A stretch of 64,000 bases of DNA from Thalassomonas sp. M1454 (lineage in GTDB: Bacteria > Pseudomonadota > Gammaproteobacteria > Enterobacterales > Alteromonadaceae), in contig NZ_VKDD01000001.1 of NCBI RefSeq assembly GCF_007097525.1, positions 197,554 to 261,553 of the forward strand. Reading direction: 5' to 3'. Positions within the stretch are counted from its first letter, which is position 1. Each line of letters opens with the position of its first letter. Positions 17,583 to 27,012 of this stretch are shown one piece after another. Under the pieces are notes generated by a model. That model did not search any database, was not told where the DNA came from, and was given only the letters and a program-made list of their open reading frames with translations. A program made the translations under genes and the position numbers.

Positions 17583-19151
17583 TTACGCTCTAACCAAGTC
17601 AGCTTCAATCGCTTCGATGGTTTTACCTTTGGTTTCAGGTAATGCAAAATACATCACAACAAGACCTGTAAAACCTAAACCAGCATAGATGGCAAAGATA
17701 CTAGCAACACCCATATTATCTAATTGCCATGGGAAAAATTGTTGAATACTCCACGATGAGATTGTTTGTACTAGCGCTGCAAACGGTAAGGCCACACTGC
17801 GCACACTGTTAGGAAATATTTCCGAAAAAATCACCCACATAACTGGGCCGATAGATAAATTAAATGCCGCTAAGAAAGCGAATATGCCGAACAGTACCAG
17901 CGGCACACTTACACCAGTAATCGTGGCATTAATGATTGCGCCAGAAACCATAGGCAATTCTTTGTTAGAAAATACCTGCTTCATTTCTTGTTTAAGAGCG
18001 ACATCGTCTGCAAATGTTTTGCCTTTAAACGATGCTAACTTTGTCGTATCTATTTGTTCAGCATTAAGTTGTTGTTCTATTTCAACAATTGCTTGTTCAT
18101 TAAATACATACGTTGCTTGGCTAAAGCCAAAATAGGTGGAGCCATGAGCAACAACAACCAATAGTAGACCAGCAATGGTTAAGATTCGACGACCGTGTTT
18201 TTCAACAAACGCTATGGCAATAAATGTCGCTGCTAAGCCAATTGCACCAGTCATAATGGTTTGCATAAACGTATCTTCGACACTCATACCCACTTGCTCA
18301 AATACCATAGGAGCGAAGAATAATACGGCGTTCATACCAGTAGCGCCTTGCACAATAGCATAACAAACGGCGATAAAAACTATAAAGCGCATTTTTGAAC
18401 TAAATAGCTCTTTTAGCTGGCCAGTTGTATTTAGTTTTACGTCTTTATTTAGGCTGTTTTTAACTTGTGCTACTAAATCATCAGCTTGTTCAGGTGCAGC
18501 GATCATCGCAAATATTTCTTTTGCTTCTTCTTCTCGACCTTGTTTAACCAACCACCGTGGTGATTCTGGTATTTTTAATAAAAGCGCAACCCAAACGACA
18601 TTGGCGACAAGCTCAGCCCCTAGCATTACACGCCAAACGTTATCATTATTTATCCAAGATATTTGGTCCATTAAAGTTACTAAGAAGTAGTTGACGACAA
18701 AGGCAAGTAACAAACCAAGACCAATCATTAGTTGATTTACGGAAACAAATTTACCGCGTTTTTCAGCAGGAGCAATTTCACCTATATACATAGCCGAAAC
18801 CGTAATTGAGGCAAATGCTACACCGCCAATAAAGCGACCTAGAACTAACATTTCATAGTTCACAGCAGTCGCAGATATGATTGAAGATAATGAGTAAGTA
18901 AAACCAATAATAAGTAACACTTTGGCTCGACCAAATTTTTCACAAAGCGTGCCGGTTATAAAAAGTGCACAAATAACACCAATAAGGGCACAACCAACCA
19001 CCGTGCCTTGTTGCAGGCTATCTAATTCGAATAACGAACTTACATATCGTATTGCACCGGAAATGTTAGCTGCATCTAAACCAAAAACAAAGCCACCGAA
19101 TGCGGCAACCATTGAATAGAAGGTGACTCTTTTGTTTGCACTACTTGTCAT
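17583..19151 (-). CDS. Sugar-porter-family MFS transporter
   Basis: Predicted inner-membrane proton-coupled sugar importer, 522 residues and 12 helices. Sugar-porter signatures are present: GRFIGG, the PESPRWL motif after helix 6, and GRR before helix 9. Unusually, about 60 hydrophilic residues (345-402) sit in the periplasmic loop between helices 9 and 10, where XylE-type porters have a short turn. It leads the operon with dgoK and dgoA, with an operator 28 bases upstream. Since GH127 is cytoplasmic, the cargo could be a neocarrabiose-type disaccharide, galactose or anhydrogalactose; the sequence does not say which. Confidence 0.9.
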   Translation of the reverse strand: MTSSANKRVTFYSMVAAFGGFVFGLDAANISGAIRYVSSLFELDSLQQGTVVGCALIGVICALFITGTLCEKFGRAKVLLIIGFTYSLSSIISATAVNYEMLVLGRFIGGVAFASITVSAMYIGEIAPAEKRGKFVSVNQLMIGLGLLLAFVVNYFLVTLMDQISWINNDNVWRVMLGAELVANVVWVALLLKIPESPRWLVKQGREEEAKEIFAMIAAPEQADDLVAQVKNSLNKDVKLNTTGQLKELFSSKMRFIVFIAVCYAIVQGATGMNAVLFFAPMVFEQVGMSVEDTFMQTIMTGAIGLAATFIAIAFVEKHGRRILTIAGLLLVVVAHGSTYFGFSQATYVFNEQAIVEIEQQLNAEQIDTTKLASFKGKTFADDVALKQEMKQVFSNKELPMVSGAIINATITGVSVPLVLFGIFAFLAAFNLSIGPVMWVIFSEIFPNSVRSVALPFAALVQTISSWSIQQFFPWQLDNMGVASIFAIYAGLGFTGLVVMYFALPETKGKTIEAIEADLVRA

Positions 19152-19178
19152 AACTTACTCATTACATATTATTATTTT

Positions 19179-19193
19179 AAACATAGTATGTTT
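19179..19193. promoter_or_regulatory. Candidate GntR operator 3 (AAACAT-AGT-ATGTTT)
   Basis: Perfect dyad, 28 bases before the transporter start at 19151. It controls the transporter-dgoK-dgoA unit if the assignment is right. Confidence 0.8.
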
Positions 19194-19412
19194 AAATTTT
19201 GTTAAATACAATCTTTATCAATGTATCGACTTTCAATATAATTTTGATTATAAAAATTGAATATTTTTTGCTTTTAGCAAAAGCGAACATGACTTTTTAA
19301 CGCCATGTTTAAATCGAAGTTAGCGAGTTATTTCGCTGTTACAGAAACATGAAAGGACTCAACTATACAGCTCTAAAAAAATAAAGCTGCATAGTTAAGA
19401 GCAATATCACTG

Positions 19413-21395
19413 TTACTTCCAAACAACTGGCATAAATACCGTCATTTCAGCTAACCCACGGTTACTCCAAGCAAAATATGGAACTAACTGGGTTGCAACA
19501 TTTTGCCAACTCGGTTTAGCCAAGCTATTGTACATCTTGTCTGGTGTATCAGTTCTCACCATTAAATCAGCGCCAATTGTCGTTATGCCGCCCATCAAGT
19601 TTGATTGATGGTTTGTTTCCAGTTGGGTGTCACCTGAAATATATACATCCAAAATACTGGTACTATCTGGTAAGTCTGGTGATTCGATGCAATACACGAC
19701 AGGCCCACGTTTAACTGCAACCTGATTACGAACTTCTTCAATACGAGGATGACCTTCGATAAAGGTAGCTTCCATAGGAATATCAATAACGATCACATCA
19801 CCTTGTTGCCATTTACGATTAACCAATGCATATGTTGCCGGTGTAGTATCAATATTTAAGGCTTCACCATTCACACTAATTTGTGCGCCTGTTGCCCACC
19901 CAGGAACTCGCAAGGCAATATCAAAAACGTCGCCACTACATTCATCAACGGTAAGTTTTACTAAACCTTTCCATGGATACTCTGTGTCTTGAGTTAATTT
20001 AATAGAGCTGCCATCACGCATTGTTGTAGCAAGGGTATTACTACCATATAAGTTAACGTATAAGCCATTATCAGCAACACTGTATGCCCAACCAGAAAGA
20101 TTAGAAATCGTGCGAACTAAGTTTGGCGGACAACAAAAACACGCTAAGTAACCTTCTCTGTTAGCCGTTTCAGTCACATCGGCATGAGCGTCATAATCAC
20201 GAGTATTGTGGATCATTCTTAGTGGATTAGCGTAAAAGTAATCTTTACCTTCATGACTAATTCCAGACAAGCCACTGTTATACATAACAAGCTCAATGAT
20301 ATCTGCATATTTGGCTTGACCGTGTATGCCTAACATTCTAAAACTAAACATTGCGTTACATAAGTTTGCACATGTTTCATTGTAAGCCGTTAGGTTAGGC
20401 ATCATGTAATCATCGATAAAACCTTCTTCGATCATGTCGCGATTTACCGAAGCACCATAGTGAGTTTGACCAACGGCACCGGTTGCGTACATTTTCTTTT
20501 CAGTAACGCTTTCCCATAATCTATCAAGTGCTGTAATAAGAGCCTTTTCACCTGTTTCTGCGTAAACATCAGCAGCACCAGCATAATAGTAAAGCGCTAG
20601 TACAGCGTGACCAACAGGCTCTGTTTCTTCTCTAAGTGGCGTGCGTTCTTGTACCATGTCACCTATTGGGTAACCAACAGTTGTAGAGTCATGTTCAATT
20701 TCATACGTTCCGCGGCGGTCAATAAATTTTTGCGCTAGCTCTAAGTACTTTTTATCGCCAAGCGTTCTATAAAGCTCTACTAGGCCCATGATTTGCGTTT
20801 GGTTAAAACCAAAACGACGATAATGTTTAGTGTCAGGGAAGAATATTGTATACAACAAATCCGCATGCTTAATGGCAATATTTAAGAAATTGCGTTGCCC
20901 CGTAAGTCGATAATGAGCACAAGCACTGATAAACAAATGTCCTGTGTTGTACATTTCATGATATTTACGATTTTCATAACGATCGGCATCTTCGCGCAGC
21001 TGAATTTGCGTTTGTAAGTAACCATCAGGCTCTTGAGCTTTGGCGATGATGTCAATGTACTCATCTAATTCAGCTAAAACATTTTCATCTTTAGAAAGGG
21101 CATACGCATAAGTTTTAGCTTCTAGAAATTTATAAAAATCTCCGTCATGCCAAAACATGCCTTTATGTTCGCCTTCTTTTAAGCCTGCGGCTATTTTAAA
21201 GTTGTTTAATGCATGGCCAATATCACCACATAATACGTCGCCCATGTAAGGGATCATTACATCGATGGCTTTTTTAGTTTTCTCTGCCCAAAAGCCTGTA
21301 GTCCATTGACAGTCGCCAAAGTTAGTAGCTTTTAATTTAACATTTGGGCTTTGCGTATTGGCTACAATCGCCCTGTCAATAAGTTGCTCATTCAT
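19413..21395 (-). CDS. GH127 family glycosidase, candidate 3,6-anhydro-D-galactosidase
   Basis: A 660-residue GH127 (formerly DUF1680) protein with no signal peptide, hence cytoplasmic. The (alpha/alpha)6 barrel carries the Zn-Cys site: NETC (E340, C342) and FCCPPN (C421, C422), matching Glu-x-Cys and Cys-Cys of the characterised arabinofuranosidase HypBA1. Members in carrageenan loci release 3,6-anhydro-D-galactose from the non-reducing end of neocarrabiose-type oligosaccharides (established for Zobellia GH127/GH129). It is last in the unit with the beta-propeller protein (20-base gap) and the GH-A lipoprotein. beta-L-arabinofuranosidase activity is the alternative, less likely here. Confidence 0.88.
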   Translation of the reverse strand: MNEQLIDRAIVANTQSPNVKLKATNFGDCQWTTGFWAEKTKKAIDVMIPYMGDVLCGDIGHALNNFKIAAGLKEGEHKGMFWHDGDFYKFLEAKTYAYALSKDENVLAELDEYIDIIAKAQEPDGYLQTQIQLREDADRYENRKYHEMYNTGHLFISACAHYRLTGQRNFLNIAIKHADLLYTIFFPDTKHYRRFGFNQTQIMGLVELYRTLGDKKYLELAQKFIDRRGTYEIEHDSTTVGYPIGDMVQERTPLREETEPVGHAVLALYYYAGAADVYAETGEKALITALDRLWESVTEKKMYATGAVGQTHYGASVNRDMIEEGFIDDYMMPNLTAYNETCANLCNAMFSFRMLGIHGQAKYADIIELVMYNSGLSGISHEGKDYFYANPLRMIHNTRDYDAHADVTETANREGYLACFCCPPNLVRTISNLSGWAYSVADNGLYVNLYGSNTLATTMRDGSSIKLTQDTEYPWKGLVKLTVDECSGDVFDIALRVPGWATGAQISVNGEALNIDTTPATYALVNRKWQQGDVIVIDIPMEATFIEGHPRIEEVRNQVAVKRGPVVYCIESPDLPDSTSILDVYISGDTQLETNHQSNLMGGITTIGADLMVRTDTPDKMYNSLAKPSWQNVATQLVPYFAWSNRGLAEMTVFMPVVWK

Positions 21396-21415
21396 TATGA
21401 GTGCCTCTGTAAAAT

Positions 21416-22462
21416 TTATTGTAAATCGATATATGAAAGAGTGTAAGGTTTACTATGCTTAGTATTCCTTATGCCATTACCTTTCATTAAATCGAAATTG
21501 GAAATGATTAGTTTGTTGTCGAAAACCATAAGATCCGCAGGCTGATCTATCTGACCATTAGCGCCGTTATTATCTGGATAGTCAGCGAGTTTGGTTAGAT
21601 TTTGCTGTGCATCAATTTTAAAAATTTGATTTAAACCAAAGCCAGCCAAATATAAGTTATCAAATTCGTCGAAGATAATACCGTCTACCCTAGTAGTATT
21701 AGGCAAAGTTGCAAAAATACTTTTTTCACTTACTTCGCCCTGTTCATTTAAGCTAAGTTTAAAAACAACACTATCACCTAATACCGCAGTGTATAAGTCA
21801 CCACTACTATCAAATGCTATCCCATCTAAGCCAAAATCAACTTCAGAATTTTCTGTTTCGGTATAGAAAATTAGATGCTTATCATCTAAGGTATTATTCA
21901 TCTTCAAATTTCGATCATTTACATTAAATCGATAAATACCACTGGTCATTTTTTTAGATTTAACTTTCGGCATTTTTAGTTGAGTTATGTATACCGCATC
22001 ATTATGAATACGTAACCCATTTGGGTTAATACCAGTAGCGATAACTTCTGTTTTACTAAGCTTTTTGTCATTTGAAAATGTCAGCTTTAACACTCGGCCA
22101 TTTTTTATACCCCGAGAATCTGCCACATATAACGCCCCATCTTCATCGTATGCTATGCCCATAGGGTTAGCTTTATGTTTCAGCTCTAAGGTTGGCACGG
22201 TTGCTAGGTGCGACACTTCGCCTTTGCTATTAATTGACAATAACTCTCCTTGTAAATTGTTATTGGCAAAGTTTGGACATGACAGTGTTAAAGACCCATC
22301 TGGCGCTATCGCTAAAGCATCAGGCGTAGGACAATTATCCGGTAAATTAGCAAACAATTTGGCGCTTTGCATATTTGCAAAACATATTGTAGGAAGCAGG
22401 CTTGCAAATACTAGCAAGCCTTTAATATTTTTGATGCCTTTGTTATTAGTTATTTTAAACAT
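21416..22462 (-). CDS. Secreted SMP-30/gluconolactonase-like beta-propeller protein
   Basis: A 348-residue protein with a signal peptide (about 1-29, ending CFA-NM) and beta-propeller repeats of the SMP-30/lactonase type (AIAPDGSL, GIAYDEDGALYVADS, GIAFDSSGDLYTAV, IIFDEFDNLYLAG). The ATG at 22462 is chosen because the longer reading to 22537 overlaps the previous gene and places 25 charged residues ahead of the signal peptide. It lies between the GH-A lipoprotein and GH127. A lactonase would fit the product of anhydrogalactose oxidation, but that enzyme is cytoplasmic and this protein is exported, so a binding role is possible. Confidence 0.78.
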   Translation of the reverse strand: MFKITNNKGIKNIKGLLVFASLLPTICFANMQSAKLFANLPDNCPTPDALAIAPDGSLTLSCPNFANNNLQGELLSINSKGEVSHLATVPTLELKHKANPMGIAYDEDGALYVADSRGIKNGRVLKLTFSNDKKLSKTEVIATGINPNGLRIHNDAVYITQLKMPKVKSKKMTSGIYRFNVNDRNLKMNNTLDDKHLIFYTETENSEVDFGLDGIAFDSSGDLYTAVLGDSVVFKLSLNEQGEVSEKSIFATLPNTTRVDGIIFDEFDNLYLAGFGLNQIFKIDAQQNLTKLADYPDNNGANGQIDQPADLMVFDNKLIISNFDLMKGNGIRNTKHSKPYTLSYIDLQ

Positions 22463-22475
22463 TATTTTCCCTAGA

Positions 22476-24932
22476 TTACTCAGGTGTAATTTCAAGTAAT
22501 AAAACGCCTTCTGACGCCAGTTCAAATTGAGAATCAACAGGGTTATTTGTCATTAAGTCTTTTACTTTAAAACCTTTGCCATCACGCAAGCTAATAGTTA
22601 AATTTGCTGTATTGTGACCAAAATTTAAAATATTAACTAAATAACTGCCATTTTCTTGCTTAGCTGTGCGCCACGTAGTGGTTTTATGATCTACGCCATT
22701 GTCTTCACTTAAAACTACATTAGCTAAGCTTTCTGGATCGATTGCTGCTAATGCCGCGTTTTTAATTTCGTTAAGATCTTTTGTTTCGAGAACTTTTAAT
22801 GTGCCGTTTCCAGCAACCAATTTCTTATTTCGTTTTTGTCCATATTCGTTAAGCGACAGTGCTTCACTTGAATCAAGTATCACTGTTCCACCATTACTTA
22901 AATAGGCTTGAAGTGCATCAAATTCAGCATCGGTCACGAATTTATTACGGTAAACAACAACGATATCCCAATTATCATTATTTTGTTTCTCAATGATGTT
23001 CTTGGTAGCAAAACCTATTGGGAAGCCTTCAAAAAATAATTCCTCATAAAGCTTATAGCTTTCACTCATATAGTCATCAATATTGATCGCTGTCGTTTCA
23101 GAATAAAACAAGCGAAGTGGACGGCGTTGCTCTCTAAGCTCAACTATTTCCTCTGAGAAAGTATTTAAGTCATACATTACTTGCGTTACTTCGTTAGTAA
23201 CATGAGGTTGCATATTATTAGAACCAGCATAAGCACCACCTAAACCTGGGTCGAAAAAGTCTAAATCACCTTCTAAACGATCTTCTGGAGAGCCATCAGG
23301 ATCACGAGCCCAAAACCAGCCCATATTAGCGTCCATACCAAGCAAAGTTGCTAGCCAGTAAACACTGCGCACATAACTTGTACGAGTATCTAAATCACGC
23401 CATTGACCCGACGATAAGAAATGAGATTCGGAATTAACATTTATTTTATTAGGCGCTACAGATTCCATAAAGTCATGGAACATAGCAACAATGCCCCAAT
23501 GATAACTATACTTTTCTAACCACTGTGATGATTTTCCAGGGCGGATATTCTTACTTCCGAACGATTTAGCATCGTGGCCCACCATAGTCGTTAACTCGGC
23601 TAATGCTTCAGTATCAATACCACCAGAGCGCGAATCGTACATAAACATGCGCGGCATAACTTTTACATGGGTATCTGCATCAGGGTTTACTGAGTGCAGT
23701 TCATCTTGCATAAACTTAAACCACTCAGTTCCGCGATCCATATTGTAGCGGCTCCAATCAAACCAAATAGGCTGACCTTGGAGGGCAGGATCAATTGGGA
23801 TTTCAATTTCAACCGTATCGAAACTGCTAAATTTGGTGTTCCAGTTGCTATTAAGGCTAGCTATATTTCCTGCATACTTAGTATCTAACCATGCTCGAAA
23901 CTTATTTAAGGTATACGATGAAATGGAGTTCATTTCTTTGAAGTTTTGAGTCCAGTGACCTTTTTCAGCAAACCAATGTGGCTCATTTGCTAATACAAAA
24001 CCAAGTTCGGTAACTTTTTTGTCTTTGGTTAATTCACCAGTTCTACGAATTATTTTACCCCACAAGTCACGGGCAAGCGGATTATCAACATCAAAACCAG
24101 TAAATAGAGAGCGCCCTTTACGAACTTCAGGCTCCTGCTTTTCTACCCATTCAGGAATACCCATAATCCAATACACTAAAAAACCAATGTTGGTATCTGG
24201 AATATCGGTTAGCTCTTTCATTAACTCTTGATCGAAAGTTCCGTCTTCTTTTAATAAAAATGAATTAATCGCTCTATCATGATCAACCGGATATAGGTTT
24301 TCACCACCATGGTATAACGCACCTAGATGATCATTATATACATCAGTATTAGTTAAAGGCTGACCCACTGTTTTAGAAAAGTAATCATATGGAAATATTG
24401 GCTTACCGTTACTAATAAACATATTGTCAGCAGCTTTAGTGCCTTGCCAATCTACTTTATTTACCGGGCGACGTTTAATTTCACCTCTTAATTCTTGACC
24501 TAAAACATCAATGCCTTTATCGAGTATTTCATTAACTTTTCTGCGCTCAAAATCTGGTAGTTCTTCGGCTAACCTTTTTTTATCAGCCGCATAGTAACGC
24601 TCGTAACCAAATGCTTTTTCTATAGTGTCAGGATTCGCTTCATCCCAGTTGGCAAACTTTAAAAACTGCTCAGAAAACCATACAATAGTTTCTTCACGAG
24701 CGACATCAATACCTTGATTACGTGCTTGTGCCATCATGTTCTCAAGTTTTTTTAATTTTATTCGTGCATCTTGCTCTAAAGGGCTCGCTGAACTGTAATC
24801 AACTTCAACTGATGTTGTAAGTTCAGTTTCATTATTTTCTAATACTGTATTGTTCTCACTGCACGCTGAAGTTAGCAATAATGCTGACGCTATAGAAAGA
24901 GTTAATAGATGTCGCTTCATGTTGTTATCCAT
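22476..24932 (-). CDS. Clan GH-A galactan hydrolase lipoprotein (GH50/GH42/GH167-like)
   Basis: An 818-residue predicted surface or periplasmic lipoprotein (lipobox LLTSAC, Cys24). The barrel has LANEPHW (acid/base candidate E317) and NSESHF (nucleophile candidate E502), then SSGQWRD and a glutamine-amidotransferase-like domain resembling the GH42 trimerisation domain (around 610-700). It shares this plan with the 929-residue protein at 6052 but lacks its BIG2 domain and C-terminal anchor. An internal ATG at 24920 may be the true start. It heads the unit with the beta-propeller protein and GH127, so exo-release of disaccharides for GH127 is a reasonable inference. Confidence 0.8.
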   Translation of the reverse strand: MDNNMKRHLLTLSIASALLLTSACSENNTVLENNETELTTSVEVDYSSASPLEQDARIKLKKLENMMAQARNQGIDVAREETIVWFSEQFLKFANWDEANPDTIEKAFGYERYYAADKKRLAEELPDFERRKVNEILDKGIDVLGQELRGEIKRRPVNKVDWQGTKAADNMFISNGKPIFPYDYFSKTVGQPLTNTDVYNDHLGALYHGGENLYPVDHDRAINSFLLKEDGTFDQELMKELTDIPDTNIGFLVYWIMGIPEWVEKQEPEVRKGRSLFTGFDVDNPLARDLWGKIIRRTGELTKDKKVTELGFVLANEPHWFAEKGHWTQNFKEMNSISSYTLNKFRAWLDTKYAGNIASLNSNWNTKFSSFDTVEIEIPIDPALQGQPIWFDWSRYNMDRGTEWFKFMQDELHSVNPDADTHVKVMPRMFMYDSRSGGIDTEALAELTTMVGHDAKSFGSKNIRPGKSSQWLEKYSYHWGIVAMFHDFMESVAPNKINVNSESHFLSSGQWRDLDTRTSYVRSVYWLATLLGMDANMGWFWARDPDGSPEDRLEGDLDFFDPGLGGAYAGSNNMQPHVTNEVTQVMYDLNTFSEEIVELREQRRPLRLFYSETTAINIDDYMSESYKLYEELFFEGFPIGFATKNIIEKQNNDNWDIVVVYRNKFVTDAEFDALQAYLSNGGTVILDSSEALSLNEYGQKRNKKLVAGNGTLKVLETKDLNEIKNAALAAIDPESLANVVLSEDNGVDHKTTTWRTAKQENGSYLVNILNFGHNTANLTISLRDGKGFKVKDLMTNNPVDSQFELASEGVLLLEITPE

Positions 24933-25015
24933 TTAAATGCTGTATATATCGAACAATAAGTAAAATTATTGTTACATTCTGTGTTAGCCAATATACTATA
25001 ACGTAATACAATGTC

Positions 25016-25030
25016 AAACATCATATGTTT
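25016..25030. promoter_or_regulatory. Candidate GntR operator 4 (AAACAT-CAT-ATGTTT)
   Basis: Perfect dyad, 84 bases before the start at 24932. One of two sites in the 225-base divergent promoter region; this one is nearer the minus-strand unit. Confidence 0.8.
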
Positions 25031-25070
25031 GTTTTTTATTTACATTTGCTTTACTCTTTAGTTCAACATT

Positions 25071-25085
25071 AAACATATCATGTTT
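25071..25085. promoter_or_regulatory. Candidate GntR operator 5 (AAACAT-ATC-ATGTTT)
   Basis: Perfect dyad, 73 bases before the sulfatase start at 25158. Its centre is 55 bases from that of operator 4, so one dimer per divergent promoter or cooperative binding are both possible. Confidence 0.8.
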
Positions 25086-25157
25086 ACTAATATGGGATTT
25101 AGCTTGGTTCCATTAGTATTAAAAACATAAATAAGTATTTATATAGGTTGACCAAAA

Positions 25158-26675
25158 ATGCTAAAAAAAATCCTCCATCTTCTCTCTTTATTCATTTTTA
25201 TGAGTGCTAATTACTCATACGCTAATGAATCCATAAGTTCTGAAACACAAAATAAAGCCAATGTACTTGTGCTTATGTTCGATGATATGAGATTTGATAC
25301 TTTTTCCTATAGAGGCGGTCCAGTAAATACGCCAAACATAGATCAACTTGCTGCGGAGTCTGTGCGTTTTGATAATGCTATGTCTACAACAGGTTTATGC
25401 TCACCATCACGAGCAGCTTTCTATACGGGCCGATGGGGTCATAAAACGGGCTTAGATGATAATGTTGAGTTGTACTCAACTCGACTCGCTGAACTTGACT
25501 TAAAAGAAGGTGGCTTATTGCGTAGAGCATCTGAAGCTGGCTACTTAGTTGGTCATGTGGGTAAATGGCATTTAGGAGCAAGAGGTACAGAACTTCGCGG
25601 AGCTGAAATAGATTTAGCACATGGCCATGAACCCAGAAAACGGTTTTCACGCGTTTACACTCCTTATGCAAAAGTGCCACAGATAAAAGGCTACTACGAA
25701 GGTAAGCTAGATAAAAACGATGAAAAACATGAGTATTATATTACCCTTGATGGCGGCTATGAAGATACTCAAGCCTACAAAAAGGTATTAGCTGGCAAAA
25801 AAATGCTGGCACAAATGGCTAAAGATAAACGTCCATTTTTCGGTGTTGTTAGTTTTAATCAGCCTCACCCGGCGTATAGAGTACCTGAGCCCTACGCAAG
25901 TATGTTTGATCCAAAGATGGTAAAACTGCCTAAAAATCATTTGGCAAAACGTATTGATAAACCACTAGCTCAAGATGGTATATGGTGGCCATGGCACGAT
26001 GTCGGTCATATGACAGATATGGACTGGCGTAAATCAAGAACCTATTACTATGGCGCTATTGCAATGGTTGATAGAATGATTGGTGAGTTAATACAAACAG
26101 CTAAAGATGAAGGTATATACGATGATTTGCATATCGTCTTACTGGGCGATCAAGGTAGCATGTTAGGTGAACATTCTTTATATGATAAAGGGCCATATGC
26201 ATATGATGAATTAATGCGAATGCCACTGTTAATTAAAAACCCAACAATTGAACCGAAAATAATAAACCGACAAGTATCTTTACTCGATATCACACCAACA
26301 TTGGCATCTTGGATGGGACTAAAAAGTGATGGTGACGTCGATGGCCACAGTTTAATACCATTAATGACGATAGGTGACAAAGCCGAAGCAGAACTACCCG
26401 ATACCGCCTTATATGCTTATGAATGGTATAACGGGGCGTGGTTTGGCATAAGAGCGGTGCGTACTCCCGAATTTAAATTTGTTTGGAACCCTGGTGATAA
26501 TCGCGATGAATTTTATGATTTAACAGCAGATCCAGGTGAGATGGTCAACCATATAAAGACACCGAGCTATAAAAAACAACGCGCTAAGATGGTCAAACTT
26601 CTTATGTCAGAATTAGAACGTGTTAATGATCCGTCTTTAGTTAAATTAAAACATCATGCCAAAGCTTATTTATAA
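25158..26675 (+). CDS. Secreted S1-family sulfatase (Cys-type)
   Basis: A 505-residue exported sulfatase with a signal peptide (about 1-22). The formylglycine motif is CSPSRAA with C81; FDDMRFD supplies metal-binding aspartates, GKWHLG is intact, and LLGDQGSMLGEHSLYDKG is the second metal/substrate segment. Its motifs differ from the other two sulfatases, which carry CGPSR and DNGG, suggesting a different sulfate position or subfamily. Monocistronic: operator 5 upstream and a strong terminator at 26725. Sulfated carrageenan oligosaccharide is the inferred substrate. Confidence 0.88.
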   Translation: MLKKILHLLSLFIFMSANYSYANESISSETQNKANVLVLMFDDMRFDTFSYRGGPVNTPNIDQLAAESVRFDNAMSTTGLCSPSRAAFYTGRWGHKTGLDDNVELYSTRLAELDLKEGGLLRRASEAGYLVGHVGKWHLGARGTELRGAEIDLAHGHEPRKRFSRVYTPYAKVPQIKGYYEGKLDKNDEKHEYYITLDGGYEDTQAYKKVLAGKKMLAQMAKDKRPFFGVVSFNQPHPAYRVPEPYASMFDPKMVKLPKNHLAKRIDKPLAQDGIWWPWHDVGHMTDMDWRKSRTYYYGAIAMVDRMIGELIQTAKDEGIYDDLHIVLLGDQGSMLGEHSLYDKGPYAYDELMRMPLLIKNPTIEPKIINRQVSLLDITPTLASWMGLKSDGDVDGHSLIPLMTIGDKAEAELPDTALYAYEWYNGAWFGIRAVRTPEFKFVWNPGDNRDEFYDLTADPGEMVNHIKTPSYKKQRAKMVKLLMSELERVNDPSLVKLKHHAKAYL

Positions 26676-26724
26676 TATTCAGAGCAAGTTTATTTAATTT
26701 TTGTACAACTATTTCTCATTTTTG

Positions 26725-26749
26725 CAGCGCCCTAGGCGCTGTTTTTTTT
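26725..26749 (+). terminator. Intrinsic terminator after the sulfatase gene
   Basis: CAGCGCC-CTA-GGCGCTG, a 7-bp GC-rich stem followed by eight T residues. It ends the single-gene sulfatase unit. Confidence 0.88.
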
Positions 26750-26901
26750 CCTATTCGTTCAAAAAACATCATTTTTTCACTTAATTTTTGTACTCTCAAA
26801 GTAACGAAAAAACACCGCTTTTATCATAACCTATTGATTTTATTCATTTATATTCGAATTACGTTGATTTCAATTTTTTTTAGCTTTTATATTGATAATG
26901 T

Positions 26902-26916
26902 AAACATCATATGTTT
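26902..26916. promoter_or_regulatory. Candidate GntR operator 6 (AAACAT-CAT-ATGTTT)
   Basis: Perfect dyad, 97 bases before the cycloisomerase start at 27013. It is the only such site found ahead of the plus-strand genes reaching to 41414. Confidence 0.8.
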
Positions 26917-27012
26917 AACTAGTTAGTATCAAGTTATTAATATGTAAGACTACCGTCGATATAGATTTAAATAAAATTTAAATAGAGATCGCTAAATAGG
27001 TTAATTAAATAG

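Larger units (their letters stand above)
26676..27012. other. Intergenic region with terminator and operator
   Basis: This 337-base gap holds the terminator of the sulfatase at 26725-26749 and the perfect operator at 26902-26916 that precedes the long plus-strand unit. The remainder is AT-rich; no further gene seen. Confidence 0.7.

Noticed and set aside
19361-19396. Terminator hairpin after GH127
   Set aside because: The 12-bp stem has one mismatch and its T-rich stretch lies in the loop rather than after the stem, so it is not a convincing intrinsic terminator.
22065-22499. Plus-strand open frame of 144 codons opposite the beta-propeller gene
   Set aside because: Antisense shadow of a gene with signal peptide and repeats; no independent support.
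3138-24932. Agar or porphyran locus
   Set aside because: GH16 at 3138 and GH-A enzymes could fit agar, but no GH117, GH2 or L-anhydrogalactose-specific set is seen, while GH127, the DgoK/DgoA branch and the kappa-carrageenase-like GH16 point to D-anhydrogalactose. Kept as the main alternative.
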